A DNA stretch of 64,000 nt, from the NCBI GenBank assembly GCA_017471925.1, contig JAFURM010000005.1, forward strand, positions 1 to 64,000, written 5' to 3'. The notes below the pieces were generated by a model. The model worked only from the letters and a program-made list of their open reading frames with translations. It had not been told where the DNA came from and searched no databases. This document shows positions 29,439 to 37,022 of this stretch, in pieces (within the stretch, counting starts at the first letter, position 1; every line of letters begins with the position of its first letter). Both the position numbers and the translations under genes were made by a program. The stretch comes from Bacteroides sp. GTDB lineage: Bacteria; Bacteroidota; Bacteroidia; Bacteroidales; Bacteroidaceae.

Positions 29439-30293
29439 ATTCTTTCAATTTTATTTTGTTATAGCAGCAATATTACAAATGAATGTGACGGCTTTATTCT
29501 GTACAAAAGTAATAATTAGCATTCACATGAGCAAATCATTTGTATGGTTTTCGTAAATTCATAAATGTAATACATGTGTATGCAATTGTAATTCATTGAT
29601 GTTTTCACGTTTGATAAAGAAGCGATAACCGACTTATACTATAACCTGAGTAAAATAGTGAAATCATTTGGATTATAGTGTGTTATACGCATGTAGATAG
29701 GGGCTTATTGGGAGATTCACAAATGAAAGACACCCTACTCTACCCTATATTGAATATTTCTTCAAATAAATCATAGCAAATATATGAATAATAAGTGGTT
29801 ATGCGATAAATGGAATCGCTATAACTTATACCGTATTGCAACTGTAATCCGCATGAATCACAAGTGATAATCTACGATATTCAGATGTGTTATTGCGTGC
29901 CGTTCACAATTGCGTGCAGATGCTTTTGCATTTTCATACTGTTGTATTCACGTTTGTTCTTGTCGAGTAAAAGTGATTAATTGTCTTCAACAACTAATTC
30001 CGCTCTATATCCTCGCGCCCCCTTCTTCTACTCCTACTTTTATAGTTAAGATATTTATTTACATACAAACACGCCCCTTTTCGATCTGATAAGAGAAAAA
30101 TGCCTCAAAGTGAAAATCCTTGCTGTTTTTCCCTCCAAAGGGACGAGTGATTCGAAAAAAACGATTCTCAGCGGGCAAAAAATGGTTTATTCAGCTGATT
30201 ATAAAAAAGATATGCCCCATTTCGGCGTTCGAAATGAGGCGTGAAATAGAATCTGCTATCAAGAAAAAGCGATGGTTGGTGTCAGAAAACAGG
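29439..30293. other. AT-rich intergenic region, no gene seen
   Basis: About 850 bases between the XRE-type regulator and the end of holA, both on the minus strand. Short open frames here are not convincing, and the longest (75 codons from 30120) runs into holA antisense. Apart from the regulator's promoter I see no tRNA, strong hairpin or repeat. It is the longest gene-free stretch in the window. Confidence 0.6.
29504..29535 (-). promoter_or_regulatory. Promoter of the XRE-type regulator
   Basis: The minus strand reads TTTG (29535-29532), a 20-base spacer, and TACTTTTG (29511-29504), giving a leader of about 60 bases. Confidence 0.6.
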
Positions 30294-31313
30294 TTAATGC
30301 AGGATTTTGAAGACCAGTTCGCGCAGCAGGTCTCCATCGCTGAGTGAAGAGTTGCCAACACCCTTGGAGCGTGCATCCGCATAGCGAATCTCCCCTATGA
30401 TTTGCATTGTCTTTACTCCATTATATCGGCGCATGGCACTAAGGTACTCGCGTGCTTGCCAAGGAGTCTTCAATCCCAGGAAGCTGGCTACCCCCTGTTC
30501 GGATTTCTCGGGGGCATAATAGGCTAACATTAGGTTGGAGAAGAATCCAAAGAGTAAAGATAAAGTCATTTGAATAGGGTTTGTTTTGGGATTTTCTTCA
30601 AAATATTTAATTATGCGATTAGCCTTCAACACATCTTTTTCAACGATGGCACTTCTTAGTTCGAAGTTATTGTAATCCTTGCTGATACCAATGTTTCGTT
30701 CTACCTGTTCGGGGGTGATTCTTGTCTGATTTTTTGGTAGAGTTATGATGAGTTTATCCAGTTCTCCGGTCAGTCTGCTTAGGTCGGTACCCACAAATTC
30801 GGCCATCATGGCAGTGGCTTTGGGTTCGATGTCTATAGCCTTCCGCTTCAGGTAGGAGGAAATGAAGGCCGGCAGTTGTGACTCTTTCAGTTTCTTCGAT
30901 TCGAAGAGTATCCCCACCTTCCCTATTTCAGCGGCCAGTTTTTTACGCCTGTCCAGCGTACCATGCTTGTGACACAGCACCAGTATGGTCGATGCAAGCG
31001 GCTTTTGCAGATAATAGGTCAACTCTTCCATGCCGCGCACAGCCTGTGCCTCTTTCACGATGACCACCTGGTGTTCGGACATCATGGGATAGCGTTTGGC
31101 TGCATTGATGATGGTGGCCACGTCCACGTCTGCCCCATACACCACCGTTAGGTTGAACTCCTTTTCCATTTCGTTCAGTACATTGGCGGCAATGTAGTCG
31201 GTAATGAGGTCTATGTAGTAGGACTCTTCGCCCATCAGGTAATAGACGGGGCGATAGTGTTTGGCATGTAGCTCTTTCAGGATGTCGTCGCAAGTCGGTT
31301 CTTGTTTGGCCAT
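30294..31313 (-). CDS. holA: DNA polymerase III subunit delta
   Basis: A 339-residue clamp-loader delta subunit starting MAKQEPTCDDILKELHAKHY, with PVYYLMGEESYYIDLITDYI (the degenerate P-loop region of HolA), the DLSRLTGELDKL motif, and a C-terminal collar domain (LSDGDLLRELVFKILH). Delta opens the beta clamp during loading. It has no consensus Walker A, as expected for this subunit. The upstream neighbour on the same strand is AMP nucleosidase, 53 bases away. Confidence 0.93.
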   Translation of the reverse strand: MAKQEPTCDDILKELHAKHYRPVYYLMGEESYYIDLITDYIAANVLNEMEKEFNLTVVYGADVDVATIINAAKRYPMMSEHQVVIVKEAQAVRGMEELTYYLQKPLASTILVLCHKHGTLDRRKKLAAEIGKVGILFESKKLKESQLPAFISSYLKRKAIDIEPKATAMMAEFVGTDLSRLTGELDKLIITLPKNQTRITPEQVERNIGISKDYNNFELRSAIVEKDVLKANRIIKYFEENPKTNPIQMTLSLLFGFFSNLMLAYYAPEKSEQGVASFLGLKTPWQAREYLSAMRRYNGVKTMQIIGEIRYADARSKGVGNSSLSDGDLLRELVFKILH

Positions 31314-31366
31314 AGCGGTAATATATATAATAAGGTGTAGTTATGTATCGTTTTGGAGAGATTACC

Positions 31367-32137
31367 CTACCAGTTGAGGTGTTTCACGGTTTTCTTTTCA
31401 TCGATAATCATGCGCATGGCATTGATGCCGATTTCCACATGGTCGGCCACGTATTCCCTTGTCACCCGATTGTCACTCTCCTCCGTCTTCACGCCTTCGG
31501 GTATCATGGGTTGGTCAGACACCAGCAGTAAGGCTCCTGTCGGTATCCGGTTGGCATATCCGCAGGTGAAGAGCGTGGCTGTCTCCATGTCCACTGCCAT
31601 GGCGCGTGTCTTTCTCAGGTGTTGTTTGAAGTGTTCGTCATGTTCCCAAATGCGCCTGTTGGTTGTATAGATGGTTCCCGTCCAGTATTCCTTGCCATAA
31701 TCTCGTATGGCCGATGAGACTGCCCGTTGCAGCATGAAGGCTGGCAGAGCCGGCACTTCAGGAGGCAGGTAGTCATTGGAGGTGCCTTCGCCGCGTATGG
31801 CGGCAATGGGCAGGAAAAGGTCGCCAATCCGGTTACGCTCGTCTATACCTCCGCATTTTCCCAGAAAGAGACATGCCTTGGGCGATATCGCTTCCAGCAA
31901 GTCCATGATAATAGCCGCATTGGGACTTCCCATACCGAAGTTGATGATGGTCATGCCGTTGGCACTGGCCGAAGTCATGTTGGCATCACGTCCCAAGACC
32001 GGTACGCCAAACTTATCGGCAAACAGTTCCACATACTTGTTGAAGTTGGTCAGCAGAATATATCTGTCAAACTCCTCCAGGGGGCGTTTGGTGTAGCGTG
32101 GAAGCCAATTTGCGACAATTTCTTCTTTCGTTTTCAT
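31367..32137 (-). CDS. AMP nucleosidase (short form)
   Basis: A 256-residue member of the nucleoside phosphorylase fold, with the phosphate-loop-like NFGMGSPNAA and CLFLGKCGGIDERNRIGD, and the active-site MAVDMETATLF and SDQP segments typical of purine nucleoside phosphorylase-type enzymes. The short Bacteroidota family is annotated as AMP nucleosidase, releasing adenine from AMP. It lacks the extra N-terminal domain of E. coli Amn. A purine or uridine phosphorylase activity cannot be excluded from the sequence. It is divergent from the HsdR-N gene. Confidence 0.85.
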   Translation of the reverse strand: MKTKEEIVANWLPRYTKRPLEEFDRYILLTNFNKYVELFADKFGVPVLGRDANMTSASANGMTIINFGMGSPNAAIIMDLLEAISPKACLFLGKCGGIDERNRIGDLFLPIAAIRGEGTSNDYLPPEVPALPAFMLQRAVSSAIRDYGKEYWTGTIYTTNRRIWEHDEHFKQHLRKTRAMAVDMETATLFTCGYANRIPTGALLLVSDQPMIPEGVKTEESDNRVTREYVADHVEIGINAMRMIIDEKKTVKHLNW

Positions 32138-32203
32138 GAGAATTTCTTATTTTTGCCGAGGTTTTATCTATGAAGACTCGTTCCTCTTCGTTGATATTGC
32201 CCA

Positions 32204-32211
32204 CAAAAATA
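32204..32211 (-). promoter_or_regulatory. -7 box of the AMP nucleosidase gene
   Basis: The minus strand reads TATTTTTG, 66 bases before the start codon. Confidence 0.45.
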
Positions 32212-32309
32212 GGGAAAAACTTAGAATCTCTTCCCATTTGGGGCTAAAGTTTCCAAGAAAAGGATGCTTTTGCAACTGTTTTTTCCGACTATAACCATAT
32301 AAAAGAGAC

Positions 32310-32762
32310 ATGACTGCATTGAATTTACCTCCTTTCGAGGCCCGTCTGGCGGAGCGGCAAGGCCGCCGTTTCATCTTCGACATTCTGCGCCGCCGCTATG
32401 TGGCACTGACGCCCGAGGAGTGGGTACGCCAGCATTTTGTGCACTATCTGCTTGAACATAAGGGCTATCCTGCCGCCCTGATGGTCAACGAGGTGCAGGT
32501 GAAGCTGAATGCTACGCGTAAGCGATGCGACACTGTGCTCTATCGCCGTGACCTTTCTGCCCGTGTGATTGTGGAATACAAAGCTCCCGAGGTGGAGATT
32601 ACACAGGCCGTTTTTAATCAGATTATGCGCTACAATATGGTGCTACGGGCGGACTATCTGATGGTGAGTAATGGTATTCGCCACTTTTGCTGCCGTATGG
32701 ACTATGCCAATAACAGCTCTATATTCCTTCCTGACATCCCCCACTTCACTGCCTTGCAATGA
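32310..32762 (+). CDS. Stand-alone HsdR N-terminal nuclease-like domain protein
   Basis: A 150-residue protein matching the type I restriction enzyme R-subunit N-terminal domain (HSDR_N), a PD-(D/E)xK nuclease fold. The candidate catalytic residues are the Asp in RKRCDTVLYRR and the ExK in VIVEYKAPEVEI. No helicase, methylase or specificity subunit is nearby, so it is not part of a restriction system here. The same lone gene next to holA is common in Bacteroidales. A role in DNA repair or replication is possible but unproven. Confidence 0.8.
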   Translation: MTALNLPPFEARLAERQGRRFIFDILRRRYVALTPEEWVRQHFVHYLLEHKGYPAALMVNEVQVKLNATRKRCDTVLYRRDLSARVIVEYKAPEVEITQAVFNQIMRYNMVLRADYLMVSNGIRHFCCRMDYANNSSIFLPDIPHFTALQ

Positions 32763-32937
32763 TTCTGAGTCTCTATCCTAATACCAAGTTGTCAAATTTT
32801 CAAGTTTGTCAAGTTATCAATTTATCTTTTTTCTTCGACAGTCTGAGAAAAATTCGGGGCAGACAGGGGAAGAAAAAAAGAATGATAATGTATGGACTGA
32901 ATCACCAACCATTGAACAGTAATCACGATTTTTGTTG

Positions 32938-32945
32938 TATCTTTG
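32938..32945 (+). promoter_or_regulatory. -7 box of the DUF4494 gene
   Basis: TATCTTTG, 59 bases before the ATG. The nearest TTG (32912-32914) is 23 bases upstream, slightly long. Confidence 0.5.
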
Positions 32946-33004
32946 CAAGGTCTTTCCACAAGGAAATGAATAATAGATTTACGAACTAAAAAACAAAGAG
33001 AATT

Positions 33005-33475
33005 ATGGCAATGCATAACTGGTTTGAATGCAAGATTCGTTATGAGAAGACAATGGAAAACGGTATGTCCAAGAAGGTGAACGAGCCCTATCTTGTTGAT
33101 GCGTTGAGCTTTACGGAAGCCGAAGCACGCATTATCGAAGAGATGACTCCTTTCATTTCGGGTGAGTTTACCGTGAGTGACATCAAGCGGGCCAACTACA
33201 GCGAACTGTTCTTCTGCGAAGAGGAAGCGGCCGACCGTTGGTTCAAGTGCAAGCTGCTATTCATTACGTTGGACGAAAAGAGCGGTGCCGAAAAGAAGAC
33301 CTCCACACAGGTGCTGGTGCAGGCTGCCGACTTGCGCGATGCCGTGAAGAAACTGGACGAAGGCATGAAGGGCACCATGGCTGATTATCAGATTGCTTCA
33401 GTGGCTGAAACAGCCCTCATGGATGTCTATCCCTACAGTGTGGAGCCCGATGATAAACCGGAAATTCAGGGATAA
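33005..33475 (+). CDS. DUF4494 family protein
   Basis: A 156-residue protein starting MAMHNWFECKIRYEKTMENG, soluble, with alternating charged helices and strands and no signal peptide. It matches DUF4494, a family restricted to Bacteroidota. A repeated pattern is visible: WFECKIRYEK near residue 6 and WFKCKLLFITLDEKSG near 79, suggesting two copies of one fold. It is followed three bases later by the YggS-like gene and probably shares its transcript. The function is unknown. Confidence 0.8.
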   Translation: MAMHNWFECKIRYEKTMENGMSKKVNEPYLVDALSFTEAEARIIEEMTPFISGEFTVSDIKRANYSELFFCEEEAADRWFKCKLLFITLDEKSGAEKKTSTQVLVQAADLRDAVKKLDEGMKGTMADYQIASVAETALMDVYPYSVEPDDKPEIQG

Positions 33476-33478
33476 GCG

Positions 33479-34153
33479 ATGATTGCCCAAGCCATCAAGC
33501 AAATACAGGACGAGCTGCCCCACGGAGTGCGGCTCGTCGCTGTCTCCAAGTACCACCCCAACGAAGCCATAGAAGCGGCCTATGCCTGTGGGCAGCGCGT
33601 CTTCGGCGAAAGCAAGGTACAGGAAATGACAGCCAAACATGAAACCCTGCCTAAGGATATCGAGTGGCATTTTATCGGCCATCTGCAGACCAACAAGGTG
33701 AAGTACATCGTCCCTTACGTGACCCTTATTCACGGCATAGACTCCTATCGCTTGCTGGCCGAAGTGGACAAGCAGGCCGCCAAAGTCGGCCGTGTGGTAG
33801 ACTGCCTCTTGCAGCTTCACGTAGCCTGCGAGAAGACCAAGTTCGGCTTCACGCCCGACGAGTGCCGCGCCATGTTGGAGGAAGGCCGTTGGAAAGCACT
33901 CTCCCATGTGCGCATCTGTGGCCTGATGGGCATGGCTTCCAATACAGACGACATTGAACAAATCAAAGGTGAATTCCGTTTATTAAGCAGCCTCTTCCAC
34001 GAAGTGAAGGCCACCTGGTTTGCCGGGGCCGACAGTTTCGAGGAACTCTCCATGGGCATGTCCGAGGACTACCATGAAGCCATCGCTGCCGGCAGTACGC
34101 TGATACGGGTAGGTAGCAAGATCTTCGGTGAAAGAGACTATACGAAGGCTTGA
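33479..34153 (+). CDS. YggS/PLPBP pyridoxal-phosphate homeostasis protein
   Basis: A 224-residue YggS-family TIM-barrel protein. The PLP lysine is Lys24 in LVAVSKYHP. The family motifs FGESKVQEM, WHFIGHLQTNKVKYI and LMGMAS are present, and the phosphate site is at the C-terminal STLIRVGSKIFGERDY. These proteins bind PLP and adjust vitamin B6 and amino-acid pools without a clear enzymatic activity. The gene begins three bases after DUF4494, so the two are an operon. Confidence 0.92.
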   Translation: MIAQAIKQIQDELPHGVRLVAVSKYHPNEAIEAAYACGQRVFGESKVQEMTAKHETLPKDIEWHFIGHLQTNKVKYIVPYVTLIHGIDSYRLLAEVDKQAAKVGRVVDCLLQLHVACEKTKFGFTPDECRAMLEEGRWKALSHVRICGLMGMASNTDDIEQIKGEFRLLSSLFHEVKATWFAGADSFEELSMGMSEDYHEAIAAGSTLIRVGSKIFGERDYTKA

Positions 34154-34176
34154 CAAACCATTACCTTGATTGATAT

Positions 34177-35154
34177 ATGATTCGTACTGAAACCAACTTT
34201 GCCGGATTAAGGCTTAGAAACCCCATCATCGTGAGCAGCTCGGGGCTGACCGACAGTGCTGCCAAGAACAGACGCCTCGAAGAGGCCGGAGCAGGTGCCA
34301 TTGTGCTGAAATCCCTGCTCGAAGAACAAATTCTCCAGGAAGCCTATTGGCTGGGTAACCCGGCCATGTATCCCGAGGGCAGTGACTACCTGGTGGAATA
34401 TATGCGTGAACACCAGTTGGGTGAATACTTGCGGCTGATTAGGGAGAGCAAGGCCACATGCACCATCCCCATCATCGCCAGCATCAACTGCTGGCAGGAC
34501 GGCGAATGGGCCGATGTGGCCGGACAGATAGAGGAAGCCGGTGCCGATGCCCTGGAAATCAACATTCTCTCCCTACAAACCGACCTCCATTACGTCTACG
34601 GGTCTTATGAACAGCGTCATATAGACATCCTGGCACGCGTCAAGAGGCAAGTGGCCCTGCCTGTCATCATGAAGGTGGGCAGTAACCTCACCAACCCCAT
34701 TGCCCTCTTTAACCAACTGTATGCCAACGGTGCGGCGGGCATTGTGCTCTTCAACCGCTTCTACCGCCCCGACATAGACATCGAGAAGATGACTCAAACG
34801 GTCGGAGAACTCTTCACCAACGAAAGCGACCTCTCCCCTGTCCTGAGATGGATAGGCATTGCCTCGGCAGCCTTGGGCCACATGGACTATGCCGCTTCGG
34901 GAGGCATCCATTCGCCTGAAAGCGTGGTCAAGGCCCTATTGGCCGGAGCCTCGGCAGTGGAGATGTGCAGTGCCATCTACCGTCAGTCACCTGCCTTCAT
35001 TGGCCGGTGCCTGCAGTTTCTTCGGGAATGGATGGAGCGCAAGGGTATGGACGGGATTGCCCGCTTCAAGGGGCGTCTGAATATGGCAAACAGTGAAGGC
35101 GTCAACACCTTTGAGCGCACGCAATTCATGAAATACTTCTCAACTCATCGATAA
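34177..35154 (+). CDS. Dihydroorotate dehydrogenase-like protein
   Basis: A 325-residue FMN-type TIM-barrel protein with the DHOD-like N-terminus FAGLRLRNPIIVSSSGLTDS and the phosphate-binding ASGGIHSPESVVKALLAGAS. It lacks the NxSCPN or NxSSPN motif of true PyrD; the corresponding strand reads ALEINILSLQTD. A different substrate is therefore likely. The true PyrD of this genome is at 27135. It follows the yggS-like gene by 23 bases and may be cotranscribed with it. Confidence 0.88.
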   Translation: MIRTETNFAGLRLRNPIIVSSSGLTDSAAKNRRLEEAGAGAIVLKSLLEEQILQEAYWLGNPAMYPEGSDYLVEYMREHQLGEYLRLIRESKATCTIPIIASINCWQDGEWADVAGQIEEAGADALEINILSLQTDLHYVYGSYEQRHIDILARVKRQVALPVIMKVGSNLTNPIALFNQLYANGAAGIVLFNRFYRPDIDIEKMTQTVGELFTNESDLSPVLRWIGIASAALGHMDYAASGGIHSPESVVKALLAGASAVEMCSAIYRQSPAFIGRCLQFLREWMERKGMDGIARFKGRLNMANSEGVNTFERTQFMKYFSTHR

Positions 35155-35199
35155 ATGCACACTTTTTGAAGAAGTGAGCAATAAAAAGGCAAAAAGTTC

Positions 35200-35230
35200 T
35201 TGTTTTGCACAGGTATTACCTTTATATTTG
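35200..35230 (+). promoter_or_regulatory. Promoter of the acyl-CoA ligase gene
   Basis: TTG (35200-35202), a 20-base spacer, and TATATTTG (35223-35230). The -7 box is overlapped by the left arm of a perfect inverted repeat (35226-35256). Confidence 0.7.
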
Positions 35231-35256
35231 CACAGTTTTAACTAAACTGTGCAAAT
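35226..35256 (+). promoter_or_regulatory. 13-bp inverted repeat over the -7 box, probable operator
   Basis: ATTTGCACAGTTT (35226-35238) and AAACTGTGCAAAT (35244-35256) are exact reverse complements with a five-base spacer. The left arm covers the TTTG of the -7 box and the likely start site, a layout expected of a repressor operator. Confidence 0.65.
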
Positions 35257-35260
35257 AAGG

Positions 35261-36928
35261 ATGAAGCAACAACGACAATTCATAGACTACATAGAGCAAA
35301 GCATCATTGACAACTGGGACAGAAAAGCCCTGACCGACTACCAAGGAGCCACCTTGCAGTACAAGGATGTGGCCCGCAAGATAGCCAAGTTTCACATCGT
35401 CTTCGAGGCCATGGGCATACAGCCCGGTGACAAGATAGCCCTCTGCGGACGCAACAGTGCCCATTGGGCCGTGAGCTTCCTGGCCACCGTTACCTATGGA
35501 GCTGTCATCGTGCCCATTCTCCATGAATTCAAGGCCGACAACATCCACAACATCGTGAACCATTCAGAAGCCAAGGCCCTGTTGGTGGGCGACCAGGTGT
35601 GGGAAAACCTCAATGAAGAGGCCATGCCGGGTATTCTCGGTGTCATCCTTCTCTCCGACTTCACCCTGGCTGCCAGCCGTAGTGACGCACTGAGGGAGGC
35701 ATTGGAGACACGCAATGCAGTCTATGGCGCACGTTATCCCAAGAACTTCCGTCCCGAACACATTGCTTACCACAGGGAGCAGTCGCCCGAAGAACTGGTG
35801 GTCATCAACTACACCTCCGGCACCACCGGCTACTCCAAAGGTGTCATGTTGCCCGCTCGGAGTCTGGCTTCCAACATTGCCTACTGCCAGGAACTGCTCA
35901 GGGTACAGCCCGGTGACAAGATGGTTTCCATGCTTCCTCTGGGACACGTCTTCGGCATGGTCTATGACTTTCTCTATGGCTTCTCAGTGGGGGCACACCT
36001 CTACTTCCTCACTCGCATGCCCTCGCCCAAAATCATTGCACAATCCTTTGCCGAAATACGTCCACGCGTCATCTCCAGCGTGCCGCTCATCGTGGAGAAA
36101 ATCATCAAGAAAGACATTCTGCCCCGAGTGGACAGCAAGATTGGCAAACTGCTGCTGAAGATGCCCCTCATCAATGACCGTATCAAGGCCGACGCACGCA
36201 GGAAGGCCATAGAGATATTCGGAGGAAACTTCGATGAAATAATCATCGGCGGTGCTCCCTTCAATCCTGACGTAGAGCGTTTCCTGAAAGACATCGCCTT
36301 CCCCTACACCACCGCCTATGGCATGACCGAGTGTGGTCCTATCATCTGTTCGGCCCGTTGGGAGACCATGAAACAAGGCTCCTGCGGACAGGCTGCCAGC
36401 CGCATGGAGGTGAAGATTGACTCGTCCGACCCGCAAAACGTAGCCGGAGAAATCATCTGTCGGGGTGAAAATCTCATGCTGGGCTACTACAAGAACCCTG
36501 AAGCCACCTCACAGATCATTGATGTCAAGGGATGGCTGCACACCGGAGACCTGGCCACCATGGACAGCAAGGGATTCATCACCATCCGGGGACGCTGCAA
36601 GAACATGTTGCTCACTGCCAGCGGACAGAACATCTACCCCGAAGAGATAGAGAGCAAGCTGAACAACATGCCTTACGTCTCCGAATCGCTGGTAGTGCTG
36701 CAAAAGGAGAAACTCGTAGCCCTGATATATCCCGACTTTGACGATGCCTTTGCCCATGGCCTGCTGCAGCGCGACATAGAAGAGCGGATGGAGCAGAACA
36801 GGCTGGAACTGAACACCATGCTACCGCCCTACAGTCAGATTACCAAGGTGAAGATTCACTTTGAGGAATTCGAAAAGACGGCCAAGAAAAGCATCAAGCG
36901 CTTCATGTATCAGGAAGCCAAGGGGTAA
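35261..36928 (+). CDS. AMP-binding long-chain acyl-CoA synthetase family protein
   Basis: A 555-residue ANL-superfamily enzyme. The P-loop is INYTSGTTGYSKGVML, the second motif is TTAYGMTECGPI, then GWLHTGDLATMD, and the C-terminal catalytic lysine lies in KTAKKSIKRF. It should adenylate a carboxylic acid and transfer it to CoA; the length suits a medium/long-chain fatty acid CoA ligase. The start is ATG 35261, right after the operator; the upstream GTG at 35249 lies inside the repeat. No other fatty-acid genes are adjacent, and the substrate is not readable. Confidence 0.88.
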   Translation: MKQQRQFIDYIEQSIIDNWDRKALTDYQGATLQYKDVARKIAKFHIVFEAMGIQPGDKIALCGRNSAHWAVSFLATVTYGAVIVPILHEFKADNIHNIVNHSEAKALLVGDQVWENLNEEAMPGILGVILLSDFTLAASRSDALREALETRNAVYGARYPKNFRPEHIAYHREQSPEELVVINYTSGTTGYSKGVMLPARSLASNIAYCQELLRVQPGDKMVSMLPLGHVFGMVYDFLYGFSVGAHLYFLTRMPSPKIIAQSFAEIRPRVISSVPLIVEKIIKKDILPRVDSKIGKLLLKMPLINDRIKADARRKAIEIFGGNFDEIIIGGAPFNPDVERFLKDIAFPYTTAYGMTECGPIICSARWETMKQGSCGQAASRMEVKIDSSDPQNVAGEIICRGENLMLGYYKNPEATSQIIDVKGWLHTGDLATMDSKGFITIRGRCKNMLLTASGQNIYPEEIESKLNNMPYVSESLVVLQKEKLVALIYPDFDDAFAHGLLQRDIEERMEQNRLELNTMLPPYSQITKVKIHFEEFEKTAKKSIKRFMYQEAKG

Positions 36929-36959
36929 GCATTCCCTACCCTCGAACAAAGACAAGCCC

Positions 36960-37022
36960 GAAAACGTTTCATTGGAGTCAAACCATCCATCAACCAAGCG
37001 ATGACCTCCATGAAACGTTTTC
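36960..37022 (+). repeat. 13-bp inverted repeat around the hybrid kinase start
   Basis: GAAAACGTTTCAT (36960-36972) and ATGAAACGTTTTC (37010-37022) are exact reverse complements. The right arm begins at the second ATG of the hybrid kinase gene, so the pair could fold in mRNA and hide the start. Confidence 0.55.

Noticed and set aside
30120..30347. 75-codon plus-strand gene
   Set aside because: It overlaps the 3' end of holA antisense, has a Lys/Arg-rich random composition and no promoter.
32310..32762. Type I restriction-modification system
   Set aside because: Only the N-terminal nuclease-like domain is present; there is no helicase, HsdM or HsdS gene in the neighbourhood.
34177..35154. 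Second true PyrD
   Set aside because: It lacks the NxSCPN/NxSSPN catalytic motif; the real PyrD with PyrK is at 27135-28810.
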